Part shown: one piece after another, positions 1 to 7,316 of the stretch
Layout of the letters: each line of letters starts with the position of its first letter
How positions within the stretch are numbered: position 1 is the first letter of the stretch
Assembly: GCA_964586145.1 (NCBI GenBank)
Contig: CAZPHH010000062.1
Span: 1-29,380 of the forward strand
Length of the DNA: 29,380 nt
Source of the DNA: JAFGJQ01 sp964586145
GTDB taxonomy: Bacteria; Planctomycetota; Phycisphaerae; UBA1845
Direction of reading: 5' to 3'
Notes under the pieces: generated by a model
Told to the model about the DNA's origin: nothing
Database searches by the model: none
The model's input: the letters and a program-made list of their open reading frames with translations, nothing else
Made by a program: the position numbers and the translations under genes

Positions 1-88
1 CGTCCCTTCGTCCCTTCGTCCCTCCGTCCCTTCGTCCCTCCGTCCCTCCGTCCCTTCGTCCCTTCGTCCCTCCGTCCCTTCGTCCCTT
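1..88. repeat. Octamer tandem repeat, 11 units
   Basis: Eleven uninterrupted copies of the 8-bp unit CGTCCCTY fill the left edge of the window. Only the last base of the unit varies (T,T,C,T,C,C,T,T,C,T,T). The array ends at 88 and probably continues to the left. On the minus strand each unit gives GGG followed by five bases, a spacing that fits the G-quadruplex pattern. There is no ribosome site or start codon to suggest it is translated. Confidence 0.95.
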
Positions 89-222
89 GGGTGTCGGGCG
101 CAGCCCGCGCCATGAATGAACGAGCCCAGCGGGTTGCGCCGCCTCCATCTTAGCAATCCAACGGCGGATTCCCACCGCGGGGCCGATCCGGGCTCATCCC
201 GGCACAAGCGGCAATCCAGCCC

Positions 223-251
223 TTGCCGCAGCCGGAAAGGCCGGGTAGGAA
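223..251 (+). promoter_or_regulatory. Possible purE promoter
   Basis: TTGCCG (223-228) and TAGGAA (246-251) are separated by 17 bp, a sigma70-like arrangement with partial matches to both consensus hexamers. It would start transcription about 50 nt before the purE start codon. The -10 match is weak, so this is a tentative call. Confidence 0.3.
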
Positions 252-309
252 ACCACGCGGAATCGTGCTGCCCGGGAGCCCGGGCCCTGCCGGAAAGGAC
301 GCAAAGAGT

Positions 310-804
310 ATGGCCGAAACCGTTGACGTCGGGATTCTGATGGGCAGTCGTAACGACTGGGAGGCCATGAAGGCGGCGGCGGACGTGCTGGCCGAGTTTG
401 GCGTACCACACGAGGTGCGGGTGATATCTGCGCATCGCACGCCGGATGCGGCCATTGCCTATGCCGAGTCGGCGGAATCCCGCGGGCTCAAGGCGATCAT
501 CGCGGGCGCCGGCATGGCCGCCCATCTGGCCGGCGTGCTGGCGGCCAAGACGCCGGTGCCGGTGCTCGGCGTGCCGATGCAGTCCAAAGCGTTGCAGGGG
601 CTGGACTCGCTGCTGTCCACCGTGCAGATGCCCAAGGGGGTGCCGGTGGCCACGTTCGCCATCGGCTCGGCCGGCGCCGCCAACGCCGCCCTGTTTGCGG
701 TGGCCATGCTGGCCAACGACCGCCCGGATCTGCGAAAGAAGCTCGTCGCCTTTCGTCAGCGCCAGACGCAGGACGCGCTGGACAACCCCGACCCGCGGTT
801 CTGA
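310..804 (+). CDS. purE: N5-carboxyaminoimidazole ribonucleotide mutase PurE (class I)
   Basis: The product rearranges N5-CAIR to CAIR in cytoplasmic de novo purine synthesis, acting with the PurK synthetase. It is 164 residues, normal for the family. Hallmarks seen are GSRNDW near the N terminus (phosphate and substrate loop), SAHRTPD with the catalytic His, GAGMAAHLAG, and the C-terminal QMPKGVPV and IGSAGAANAAL segments. The frame is open upstream to a TTG at 223, but ATG 310 is preferred: it is preceded by AAAGGA at 294-299 and places the first conserved block (VGILMGSRNDW) at the usual distance. No purK lies to the right; the next gene converges on it. A purK could lie to the left beyond the octamer repeat. 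Confidence 0.95.
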   Translation: MAETVDVGILMGSRNDWEAMKAAADVLAEFGVPHEVRVISAHRTPDAAIAYAESAESRGLKAIIAGAGMAAHLAGVLAAKTPVPVLGVPMQSKALQGLDSLLSTVQMPKGVPVATFAIGSAGAANAALFAVAMLANDRPDLRKKLVAFRQRQTQDALDNPDPRF

Positions 805-857
805 CCGCCGGGACACACGCGGGCATCCGAAGGAGGAGTTGCCCTTGGTCGGGTCCT

Positions 858-1304
858 TCAATCCTCCGTGCCGCCGCGGGGGCGATCGATATACGCCTCG
901 CGGCCGAACTGCGGCTCGGGCTTGGTGCGGAAACCGGTGATGGCCGGCATGTCGTCGGGCTTCTCCGCCGGGTGGACCGCGAAGACCTCCACCCGAGCGA
1001 TGTCCTCAAAGGGGACCGCCACCACGAAGGCCCCCACCTTGTACTGATCGTCCACCGGCTCGCATTCAAACGTGAAATGCGCTTTGGTCTCCACCTCCAC
1101 GACGTTCTTGAGCTCGTAGCTGAAACCGTCCCGCAGGTAAATCAGTCGCCGAAGCTCCAATTCCTCGAAGAACTTGCAGGCCGCCTCATTCGATTCGATC
1201 TTCTCCGGCTCCAGGTCCGGGAAGTGGGTCAGGACGCACCGTAGCCGGGCTTCAAACTGCTGCTGCTCAAAGGCCGGACCGTGGAACCAGTCGTAATCGA
1301 ACAT
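858..1304 (-). CDS. Hypothetical protein, 148 aa
   Basis: I do not recognise this protein. ATG 1304 (protein begins MFDYDWFHGPAF) is chosen because AGGA lies 8 nt upstream and the frame before it is low-complexity and Arg-rich. The predicted protein is soluble and acidic, with no signal peptide, membrane segment or Cys motif. It alternates charged and aromatic residues in a way that suggests an alpha/beta fold (for example HFPDLEPEKIESNEAACKFF, then VVEVETKAHFTFECEP). The codon pattern looks genuine. It converges on purE with about 50 bp between the stops and is divergent from queG. No function is assigned. Confidence 0.75.
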   Translation of the reverse strand: MFDYDWFHGPAFEQQQFEARLRCVLTHFPDLEPEKIESNEAACKFFEELELRRLIYLRDGFSYELKNVVEVETKAHFTFECEPVDDQYKVGAFVVAVPFEDIARVEVFAVHPAEKPDDMPAITGFRTKPEPQFGREAYIDRPRGGTED

Positions 1305-1447
1305 TCGGAATATCCTGCGATTCTGCGGTTTCCTCGTCCGCCCGCCGCCATTGGGGCAGAACCGCAACCCTAGACACGGCGCCCCGCGCTGTCAACACGG
1401 CCGCCGGGCCTTTCTATCGGCAACTCCCGGCCCTACCATTGCTTAGG

Positions 1448-2398
1448 ATGAATTCGGCAGACAAATCCCGGTGGATCAAAGGCCTGGCGAACCAGGCCGG
1501 CTTCGACCTCGCCGGAATCGCGCCGGCCGCTCCCGTTGGCCGGGCCGAGCATTATCGGCGCTGGCTCGCCGCGGGCCGGGCCGGCCGAATGGACTATCTG
1601 CACTGGCACGTCGAGACCCGGCTGGACCCGCGGCGACTGCTGCCCGGGGCCCGAAGCGTGATCATGGTGGCTCATTCGTACTATCAGCCCTGGCCAGCCT
1701 CGCCGGGGGACGACCGGCCGCGGGGCCGGGTGGCCATGTACGCGTGGGGCCGGGACTACCACCGCGTGATGCGCAAGAGACTGCACGCCCTGGTGGATCA
1801 GATGCGGGAAAAACTGGCGGAACCGTTCGAGGCTCGCGTCTGTGTGGATACGGCCCCGTTACTGGAGCGGGAATGGGCGGCGTCCGCGGGCGTCGGCTGG
1901 ATCGGAAAGAACACGCTGGTGCTGAACGCGGAGCTGGGCAGCTACTTCTTCCTGGGCGCCGTGGTGACCACGCTGGAGCTGAAGCCGGACGCGCCCATCA
2001 CCGATCACTGCGGCCGATGCACTCGCTGCGTTCAGGCGTGTCCGACCGGCGCGCTGGATCGGCCGTACGAAATGGACGCGAGCAAGTGCATCTCGTACCT
2101 GACCATCGAGCATCGGGAAAACGTGCCCGAGGCGCTGCAACCGTTGATGAGAGACTGGGTGTACGGCTGTGACATCTGCCAGCAGGTCTGCCCGCACAAC
2201 CAACGCGTGCCGACAACCCGCGAGGCGGATTATGCCGTCCGTCCGCCTGCTCCAAGCCCTTGCCTGATGGACCTGTTGGCCTGGACGCCGGAAGACTACG
2301 ACAAGGCTCTCCGCGGCAGCGCCATGCGGCGGGCCGCGCTGCCCATGCTGCAACGAAACGCCCGGATCGCCCTGGCCAACGCCGCTACAACTGGCTGA
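1448..2398 (+). CDS. queG: Epoxyqueuosine reductase QueG
   Basis: This cobalamin- and Fe-S-dependent enzyme reduces epoxyqueuosine to queuosine in tRNA, the last step of queuosine synthesis. The protein is 316 residues from ATG 1448. Visible motifs are the segment CVDTAPLLERE with D134 as the likely catalytic acid, GWIGKNTL, and a bacterial ferredoxin-type pair of clusters: C188-x2-C191-x2-C194-x3-C198-P, then C241-x2-C244-x3-C248-P, with C214 between. It is shorter than the E. coli form (about 380 residues) because the C-terminal helical repeat region is reduced. An upstream in-frame TTG at 1439 is less likely. No Shine-Dalgarno precedes the ATG. The 3' end overlaps the convergent arsenate reductase-like gene by 14 bp. 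Confidence 0.93.
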   Translation: MNSADKSRWIKGLANQAGFDLAGIAPAAPVGRAEHYRRWLAAGRAGRMDYLHWHVETRLDPRRLLPGARSVIMVAHSYYQPWPASPGDDRPRGRVAMYAWGRDYHRVMRKRLHALVDQMREKLAEPFEARVCVDTAPLLEREWAASAGVGWIGKNTLVLNAELGSYFFLGAVVTTLELKPDAPITDHCGRCTRCVQACPTGALDRPYEMDASKCISYLTIEHRENVPEALQPLMRDWVYGCDICQQVCPHNQRVPTTREADYAVRPPAPSPCLMDLLAWTPEDYDKALRGSAMRRAALPMLQRNARIALANAATTG

Positions 2399-2864
2399 TC
2401 TCCTCCAGCCGAGCCTGCAGTGTGGCCTTGTCCAACCGGTCAAAGTCCAGCGTCACCAGACGTTCGATCTTCAGGGCGAGGCGTTCCGCCACGCGCATGG
2501 CGGCCACCAGGCGGTCCTCGGTCCCCGGCGCGAAGGACGGGTCGGGGGTGGACCAATGAGTAACGGGGCAGCGGTTCATCCAGTCCGGGATCTCCTGGAC
2601 CGCCGAGTCACAGAGGGTGATGACCCAATCGATCGGCCGGGTCTCGAACTCGTCCCAACTCTTGGACCGGGCATCTTCCAGCACGGGTATGCCCAGGGGG
2701 GCCAGGGCGGCCTCGACCAGCGGGTGGACCCAGCCGGCCGGGTTGGAGCCGGCGGAACGGGCCACGAAGCGGTCCGCGCCCAATCGGGCCAGGATGGCCT
2801 CGGCCATCTGCGACCGGCAGCAGTTGCCGGTACAGACAAAAAGAATGTGACGCTTGCGCTTCAC
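2385..2864 (-). CDS. arsC: Low-molecular-weight phosphatase family arsenate reductase (ArsC type)
   Basis: The product is a 159-residue LMW protein tyrosine phosphatase fold protein, most like thioredoxin-coupled arsenate reductases. The phosphate/arsenate loop is C11-TGNCC-R17-S (CX5R) after a short beta strand (ILFV), followed by QMAEAIL. The family's further redox cysteines correspond to C85 (VITLCDSA) and C99 (NRCPVTHWSTPDP), which is what separates ArsC from plain phosphatases. DP at residues 108-109 carries the general-acid Asp. Translation probably starts at GTG 2864, with GGGAGG at 2874-2879 nine bases upstream. It stands alone, with no arsR, acr3 or arsM in view, so a role in arsenate resistance is inferred from the family only. 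A tyrosine phosphatase role is the alternative. Confidence 0.85.
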   Translation of the reverse strand: MKRKRHILFVCTGNCCRSQMAEAILARLGADRFVARSAGSNPAGWVHPLVEAALAPLGIPVLEDARSKSWDEFETRPIDWVITLCDSAVQEIPDWMNRCPVTHWSTPDPSFAPGTEDRLVAAMRVAERLALKIERLVTLDFDRLDKATLQARLEEISQL

Positions 2865-2950
2865 GCCGGATGCCTCCCGATCGCCGGCATCGTACGCGAA
2901 GAAGCGGTGAACGGGAAACTCCGGCGGCCCGCCCCCCAGACGGCGTTCCC

Positions 2951-2979
2951 TTGATTCGGCCCGAACTCGGGTCTACCTT
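2951..2979 (+). promoter_or_regulatory. Likely ispF promoter
   Basis: TTGATT (2951-2956) and TACCTT (2974-2979) are separated by exactly 17 bp. Transcription would begin near 2986 and give a leader of about 20 nt containing the GAGGAGG ribosome site at 2994-3000. The -10 match is moderate. Confidence 0.45.
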
Positions 2980-3005
2980 GGGCGGTTCGGGTCGAGGAGG
3001 TGTGC

Positions 3006-3497
3006 GTGGCCGCAGATTGCCCCTGGCGAGTCGGGGTTGGGTACGACGTCCACCGGCTGGTGGAGGGCCGACGGCTGGTGCTGGGCGGGGTGGAAGTCCC
3101 GCATCCGCGAGGGTTGCTGGGCCACAGCGACGCGGACGTGGTGCTGCACGCGGTCATCGACGCGGTGATGGGGGCGGCCGGGCTGCCCGACATCGGCGAG
3201 TTGTTCCCGGACACCGACGCTTCGTGGAAGGATGCGGACAGCCGGGACCTGCTGTCGGCCGTCATGAAGAAGGCCCGGACCGCAGGGTTCGAGCCGGTGA
3301 ACGTGGATTGTGTGGTCCACGCGGAGGAGCCGCGGCTTTCGCCCCACAAAAGGCAAATGGCGGGGGTGATCGCCGAGCGGATGGGGCTGACCTCTGACCG
3401 CGTCAGCGTCAAAGCCACCAGCCACGAGAAGCTCGGGGCGATCGGCGCGGGAGAGGGCATTGCATGCACGGCCGTCGTGCTGGTGCAACGAGTGTAG
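3006..3497 (+). CDS. ispF: 2-C-methyl-D-erythritol 2,4-cyclodiphosphate synthase IspF
   Basis: IspF cyclises CDP-methylerythritol 2-phosphate in the cytoplasmic MEP isoprenoid pathway. The 163-residue protein has the full family signature: GYDVHRL with the first metal-binding Asp and His, GHSDADVVLHA with the third metal ligand, DIGELFPDTD, and ATSHEKLGAIGAGEGI near the C terminus. Two in-frame GTG codons lie at 3000 and 3006. The second is preferred because the ribosome site GAGGAGG (2994-3000) would overlap the first and is correctly spaced from the second. It is followed 50 bp later by cysS on the same strand; ispF-cysS adjacency is common in bacteria and suggests co-transcription. Confidence 0.95.
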   Translation: MAADCPWRVGVGYDVHRLVEGRRLVLGGVEVPHPRGLLGHSDADVVLHAVIDAVMGAAGLPDIGELFPDTDASWKDADSRDLLSAVMKKARTAGFEPVNVDCVVHAEEPRLSPHKRQMAGVIAERMGLTSDRVSVKATSHEKLGAIGAGEGIACTAVVLVQRV

Positions 3498-3547
3498 GGT
3501 CCGCGCCGGCGGACCGGAACCAAGCGAGCTAGAGACAGGAACGGGTC

Positions 3548-5038
3548 ATGGCCATCCGGGTGTACAACACGCTGAGCGGTGAGAAGGAAGAGTTCGTACC
3601 GGTCCAGCCCGGCAGGGTGGGCATGTACCTCTGCGGACCCACCGTGTACAAGCCGAGCCACATCGGCCACGCGGTGGGGCCGGTCATCTTCGATGCGATC
3701 AAGCGCTACCTCACCTACCGCGGCTACCAGGTGACGTGGGTGGTGAACATCACCGACGTGGAAGACAAGCTGATCGCGGAAGCGGCGGCCCAGGATCTCC
3801 CCGTGTTCACCCTGGCCGAGCGAATCACGGAAAACTACAACGACGCCATGCGGCGACTGGGCGTGACGAGCATTGACCACATGCCGAAGGCGTCGGAGTA
3901 CATTCCGGACATCATCGCGTACGTCCAGCGGCTGATCGACAAGGGGGCGGCCTATCCCTCCGGCGGAGACGTGTATTTCGACGTGACCGCCGACCGCGAT
4001 TACGGCAAGCTCTCCAACCGGTCGCCCGACGAGCAGTTCGGCCAGCGCGAGCTCCAGAGCGGCCAGAAGCGTCACCCGGGCGATTTCGCCCTCTGGAAGG
4101 AAGCCAAGTCGGACGAACCCGACGAAGTGAGGTTTGCGTCGCCCTGGGGCCACGGCCGGCCGGGCTGGCACATCGAGTGCTCCGTCATGAGCATGAAGCT
4201 GCTGGGCGAGACGTTCGACATCCACGGCGGCGGCATGGACCTGATCTTCCCGCACCATGAGAACGAGATCGCCCAGTCGGAGACCGCCACGGACCGGCCG
4301 TTCGCGAAATACTGGCTGCACAACGGCCTGACGCGGTTCAACACGAAGAAAATCGCCAAGTCCGACCCGGAAATGGCGAAGTTCATGGAGAAGATGGTGC
4401 TCACGCGGCTGCTGGATGAGTACGGCGGCGAGCTGCTGCGCTACCTGATCCTCAGCACGCACTACCGCAGCCCCATTGACTTCTCCGACGCGGAAGTGGC
4501 GGCCAAGAGCAAGGCCCTGTCCACGTTCCATCGGCTGTTCGAGCGCATCGAGCGCATCACCGGCCGCAGCCCCTACGCCGATCTGCCGACGCTGGAGCAG
4601 ACCCCGGTGGCGGGGTTGGATGCGTTCGCGGCGGAAATCGGCGGGTTCCGCGAGCGTTTCGTGCAGGTCATGGACGACGACTTCAACACGGCGGCCGCCA
4701 TCGCCGTGCTGTTTGAGCTGGCGGCCAGGGTCAACCGGTTCATCGACGAAAGCAAGGTCGAATCGGCCCCGCAGGACACCACGCGCATGGCCACGCTGGG
4801 GGCGGGGCGCGTGCTGGTGGAGCTGGGCCGGCTGCTGGGTCTGTTTCTGGAGCCGCCGGCCCGTCAGGGCGGAGGCGGCGAGAAGCTGGACGCGGTGATG
4901 CAGGTGCTCATCGACATCCGCCAGCACTGCCGCAAGAACAAGGATTTTGCCACCGCCGATCTCATCCGCGACAAGCTGACGGAGGCCGGCATCACCCTGG
5001 TCGACCGCCCCGGCGGCACGGAGTGGCAGATGTCGTAG
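3548..5038 (+). CDS. cysS: Cysteinyl-tRNA synthetase
   Basis: This class I aminoacyl-tRNA synthetase charges tRNA-Cys and is 496 residues, within the normal range. The HIGH motif is H38-I-G-H41 in KPSHIGHA, and C29 (YLCGPTVY) is the first zinc ligand. Further zinc and active-site segments are GWHIECSVMS and HGGGMDLIFPHHENE. The second signature is K268-I-A-K271-S272 rather than KMSKS, and it is followed by DPEMAKF instead of LGN. Both lysines and the serine are kept, so activity is expected. The downstream STHYRSPIDFSD block and the helical anticodon domain (ending near VDRPGGTEW) are intact. ATG 3548 is preceded by a weak AGGA. The gene probably shares a transcript with ispF. Confidence 0.96.
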   Translation: MAIRVYNTLSGEKEEFVPVQPGRVGMYLCGPTVYKPSHIGHAVGPVIFDAIKRYLTYRGYQVTWVVNITDVEDKLIAEAAAQDLPVFTLAERITENYNDAMRRLGVTSIDHMPKASEYIPDIIAYVQRLIDKGAAYPSGGDVYFDVTADRDYGKLSNRSPDEQFGQRELQSGQKRHPGDFALWKEAKSDEPDEVRFASPWGHGRPGWHIECSVMSMKLLGETFDIHGGGMDLIFPHHENEIAQSETATDRPFAKYWLHNGLTRFNTKKIAKSDPEMAKFMEKMVLTRLLDEYGGELLRYLILSTHYRSPIDFSDAEVAAKSKALSTFHRLFERIERITGRSPYADLPTLEQTPVAGLDAFAAEIGGFRERFVQVMDDDFNTAAAIAVLFELAARVNRFIDESKVESAPQDTTRMATLGAGRVLVELGRLLGLFLEPPARQGGGGEKLDAVMQVLIDIRQHCRKNKDFATADLIRDKLTEAGITLVDRPGGTEWQMS

Positions 5039-5090
5039 CGATGCCGGCAGGTGGCGGTGCTGCCGATGCCGCTGGAGCAGGTCTGACGAC

Positions 5091-7316
5091 GTGACGCGGG
5101 CTCACACCAACTCTCTCGAGCGCGACGCAGATCAATCCCCAGCGCCCGGCTTCTTTGACGAGGCCCCGGTGGAGCGGTGGTGGTGCGGCTGGCACCGGGT
5201 CGAGCTGCTGGGGGTGTTTCTGCTGGGAATGGCCATTGTGGCCTTCCTGTACACGCACCCTGGCCAGCCGAAGGAAGAATGGGGCGTTCCGGGCCATGAC
5301 GCGTTCTATCACGTCAAGATGGCCGTCCTGATGCCCGAAATCGGCCTGCCGGACCGGTTCCCCTGGCTGCAGGCCACCATCTTCTGGAAGGACCGATTCG
5401 TCAGCCATCACTGGGGATTCCATGCCTTTCTGGTGCCGTTCGTACACGCGGCGCACGCCCTGGGATACGAATACTACGTCGGCGCGAAGTGGGCCATGAT
5501 GCTCTGCTTCGGCGGCGTCCTGGTGCTCGTCACGCTGCTGATGATGATCGAGCGCATGCCGTTCCGCTGGCTGTGGATCGGGCTCTTCCTGGCCATGCCG
5601 GACCAGTTTTTCACCCGGCACAGCATGATCCGGGCGATTGATCCGTCGCTGTTCTGCATGTTGCTGCTGATTCTCTTCCTGTTCCGCCGGCGGTACGTGG
5701 CCGCCGGGCTGACGGTGGCCGCGTTCATCCACGTCTACATGGGCGGACTGATCTATGCGCCGATCCTCGTGGGCACGTACTTCCTGGGCGGGCTGCTCTC
5801 TCCGCGCGGGGATCGCGTGTCGTGGAAACTGCCCGTGTGGACGTTCGCGGGCTGGCTGGTCGGTCTGCTGACGCACCCCTACGCCCGCGGCGCCATCCCG
5901 TTCCTGGGTGTCCAAATCTTCGGCACCGGACTGACGCCGGACATCCCGGTCGGCAATGAATGGAAGCCCTACGAAGGCACCCTCTGGTGGTTCGCCGGGT
6001 TCACCTTTCCCATGTGGGTAACTCTGGCCGCGGCCGTGTGTCTGCGCCTTCGCTCCGGATTGCGGATCGGCCCCAAAGAGTGGTCGATGCTGCTGGTGAG
6101 CTTCGTCTTCCTGGTCCTGATGTGCAAGGCCCGGCGGTTCGTGGAGTACTGGCCGATCTTCTGCCTGCTGGCTTCGGCCTACCTGGCCGCCCCGCTGCTG
6201 CGGACAGCCCTGCCGGACCTGTGGACGCCGGACGCGGATCGCAAGGATCCGCATCTGCGGCCGGCGGTCTGCGTTGTCACGATCGTCCTGGCGATTGCGC
6301 TGGGCGGGGTGGGCTGGCACACTCTGGGCCACCTGGGCATCGAGGCAACGGTCGCGGAGTGGCGGATCTGGCTTGCCGTGGGCGCCGTCTACCTCCTGGC
6401 GCCGCTCGGTCGATGGCTGACGCTCACGCATCCGGCCCGCTCCGGCCGGGCGGCCCCGCTGGCCACCACGGGGACGGCGGTGTTGCTGGGCGCCTTGTTT
6501 GTGGGCCTGTCATACGCGGTTCTGCGGCTGGCGTATGGAGGCAGGGGGCTGCGCTCACCTTTGCTGCCCATGCCCGCGTGGCTGTGGGCGGGCGTGGGCG
6601 TGTTGTACGTGTTCGCCGTGGCCATCGGCCTGAGCCGGCGCAATCGAGAGGCGGAGCGGCCGAAAGGACGGGCGATCATGGCTGCGTCCGTGCTGGCCTG
6701 CGGCGTCGGGTACGTGACGCTTCTCTTCCTGACGTGCGCGGCCCAGTTGACGGAGCTTCAGAAGTCCGTTCGCTGCGGCTTCGACCTGCCGGCCACCCAG
6801 CGGGCCATGGCGTGGCTGAAGGCCAACTCCGCGCCGGGATCGGTGGTCTTCACGGACAACTGGGACATCTTTCCCCTGTACTTCTACTACAACCACCACA
6901 ACTACTACATTGTCGGCCTGGACCCCAAGTTTACCGATGAGGCAAACCCGGAACTGTGGAAACGGTACGTGAAGCTCTCCCGCGGGCAGTTCCCGTCCGA
7001 GATCATCGTCCAGCGGCCGGATGACCGGGGCCAAATGCGAGAGGTCGTCGACAAGGTGACGATCGAGGACTTCACCCGCGTGTTCGGCTGCCGCTACGTC
7101 ATCACCGATCGCGACCACGAAAGCCTGGCCCGCAAACTGGAACAGTCCCCGTCCCACGCCCTCCGTGTCTGGCCGGTCGAGGGGTCGGTTGACGACTCGG
7201 GCTCGCCCCCGTACAAAATCTTCCAACTTCTGGAGCCGGGGGGTGTCTCCTTGGAGGGGTCGGCCTGCGCCCGGATTCCCCGATCTGTTCCACGACGGAG
7301 CCAGGAGAGTTCATGA
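5091..7316 (+). CDS. Large GT-C-like polytopic membrane protein
   Basis: The product is a 741-residue integral membrane protein with about a dozen hydrophobic segments between residues 38 and 560 and a soluble C-terminal domain. After the first membrane segment, the loop GHDAFYHVKMAVL (D70, H74) followed by DRFVSHHWGFHAFLVPF is laid out like the first external loop of GT-C lipid-linked glycosyltransferases such as STT3/PglB and PMT. A later segment, ARRFVEYWPIF, and the tail WLKANSAPGSVVFTDNWDIF followed by GLDPKF are conserved-looking but not assigned. GTG 5091 starts 52 bp after cysS. The stop overlaps the ATG of the next gene (ATGA at 7313-7316), so the two are probably translationally coupled. 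Transfer of a sugar or lipid-linked glycan across the membrane is inference; substrate unknown. Confidence 0.8.
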   Translation: MTRAHTNSLERDADQSPAPGFFDEAPVERWWCGWHRVELLGVFLLGMAIVAFLYTHPGQPKEEWGVPGHDAFYHVKMAVLMPEIGLPDRFPWLQATIFWKDRFVSHHWGFHAFLVPFVHAAHALGYEYYVGAKWAMMLCFGGVLVLVTLLMMIERMPFRWLWIGLFLAMPDQFFTRHSMIRAIDPSLFCMLLLILFLFRRRYVAAGLTVAAFIHVYMGGLIYAPILVGTYFLGGLLSPRGDRVSWKLPVWTFAGWLVGLLTHPYARGAIPFLGVQIFGTGLTPDIPVGNEWKPYEGTLWWFAGFTFPMWVTLAAAVCLRLRSGLRIGPKEWSMLLVSFVFLVLMCKARRFVEYWPIFCLLASAYLAAPLLRTALPDLWTPDADRKDPHLRPAVCVVTIVLAIALGGVGWHTLGHLGIEATVAEWRIWLAVGAVYLLAPLGRWLTLTHPARSGRAAPLATTGTAVLLGALFVGLSYAVLRLAYGGRGLRSPLLPMPAWLWAGVGVLYVFAVAIGLSRRNREAERPKGRAIMAASVLACGVGYVTLLFLTCAAQLTELQKSVRCGFDLPATQRAMAWLKANSAPGSVVFTDNWDIFPLYFYYNHHNYYIVGLDPKFTDEANPELWKRYVKLSRGQFPSEIIVQRPDDRGQMREVVDKVTIEDFTRVFGCRYVITDRDHESLARKLEQSPSHALRVWPVEGSVDDSGSPPYKIFQLLEPGGVSLEGSACARIPRSVPRRSQESS

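Noticed and set aside
1..88. CRISPR array
   Set aside because: The 8-bp units are directly abutting with no spacers, and no cas gene is present.
2861..4927. Open frame of 688 codons on the minus strand
   Set aside because: Antisense to ispF and cysS, both unmistakable. The translation is His/Arg/Val-rich with no domain, typical of a shadow frame in GC-rich DNA.
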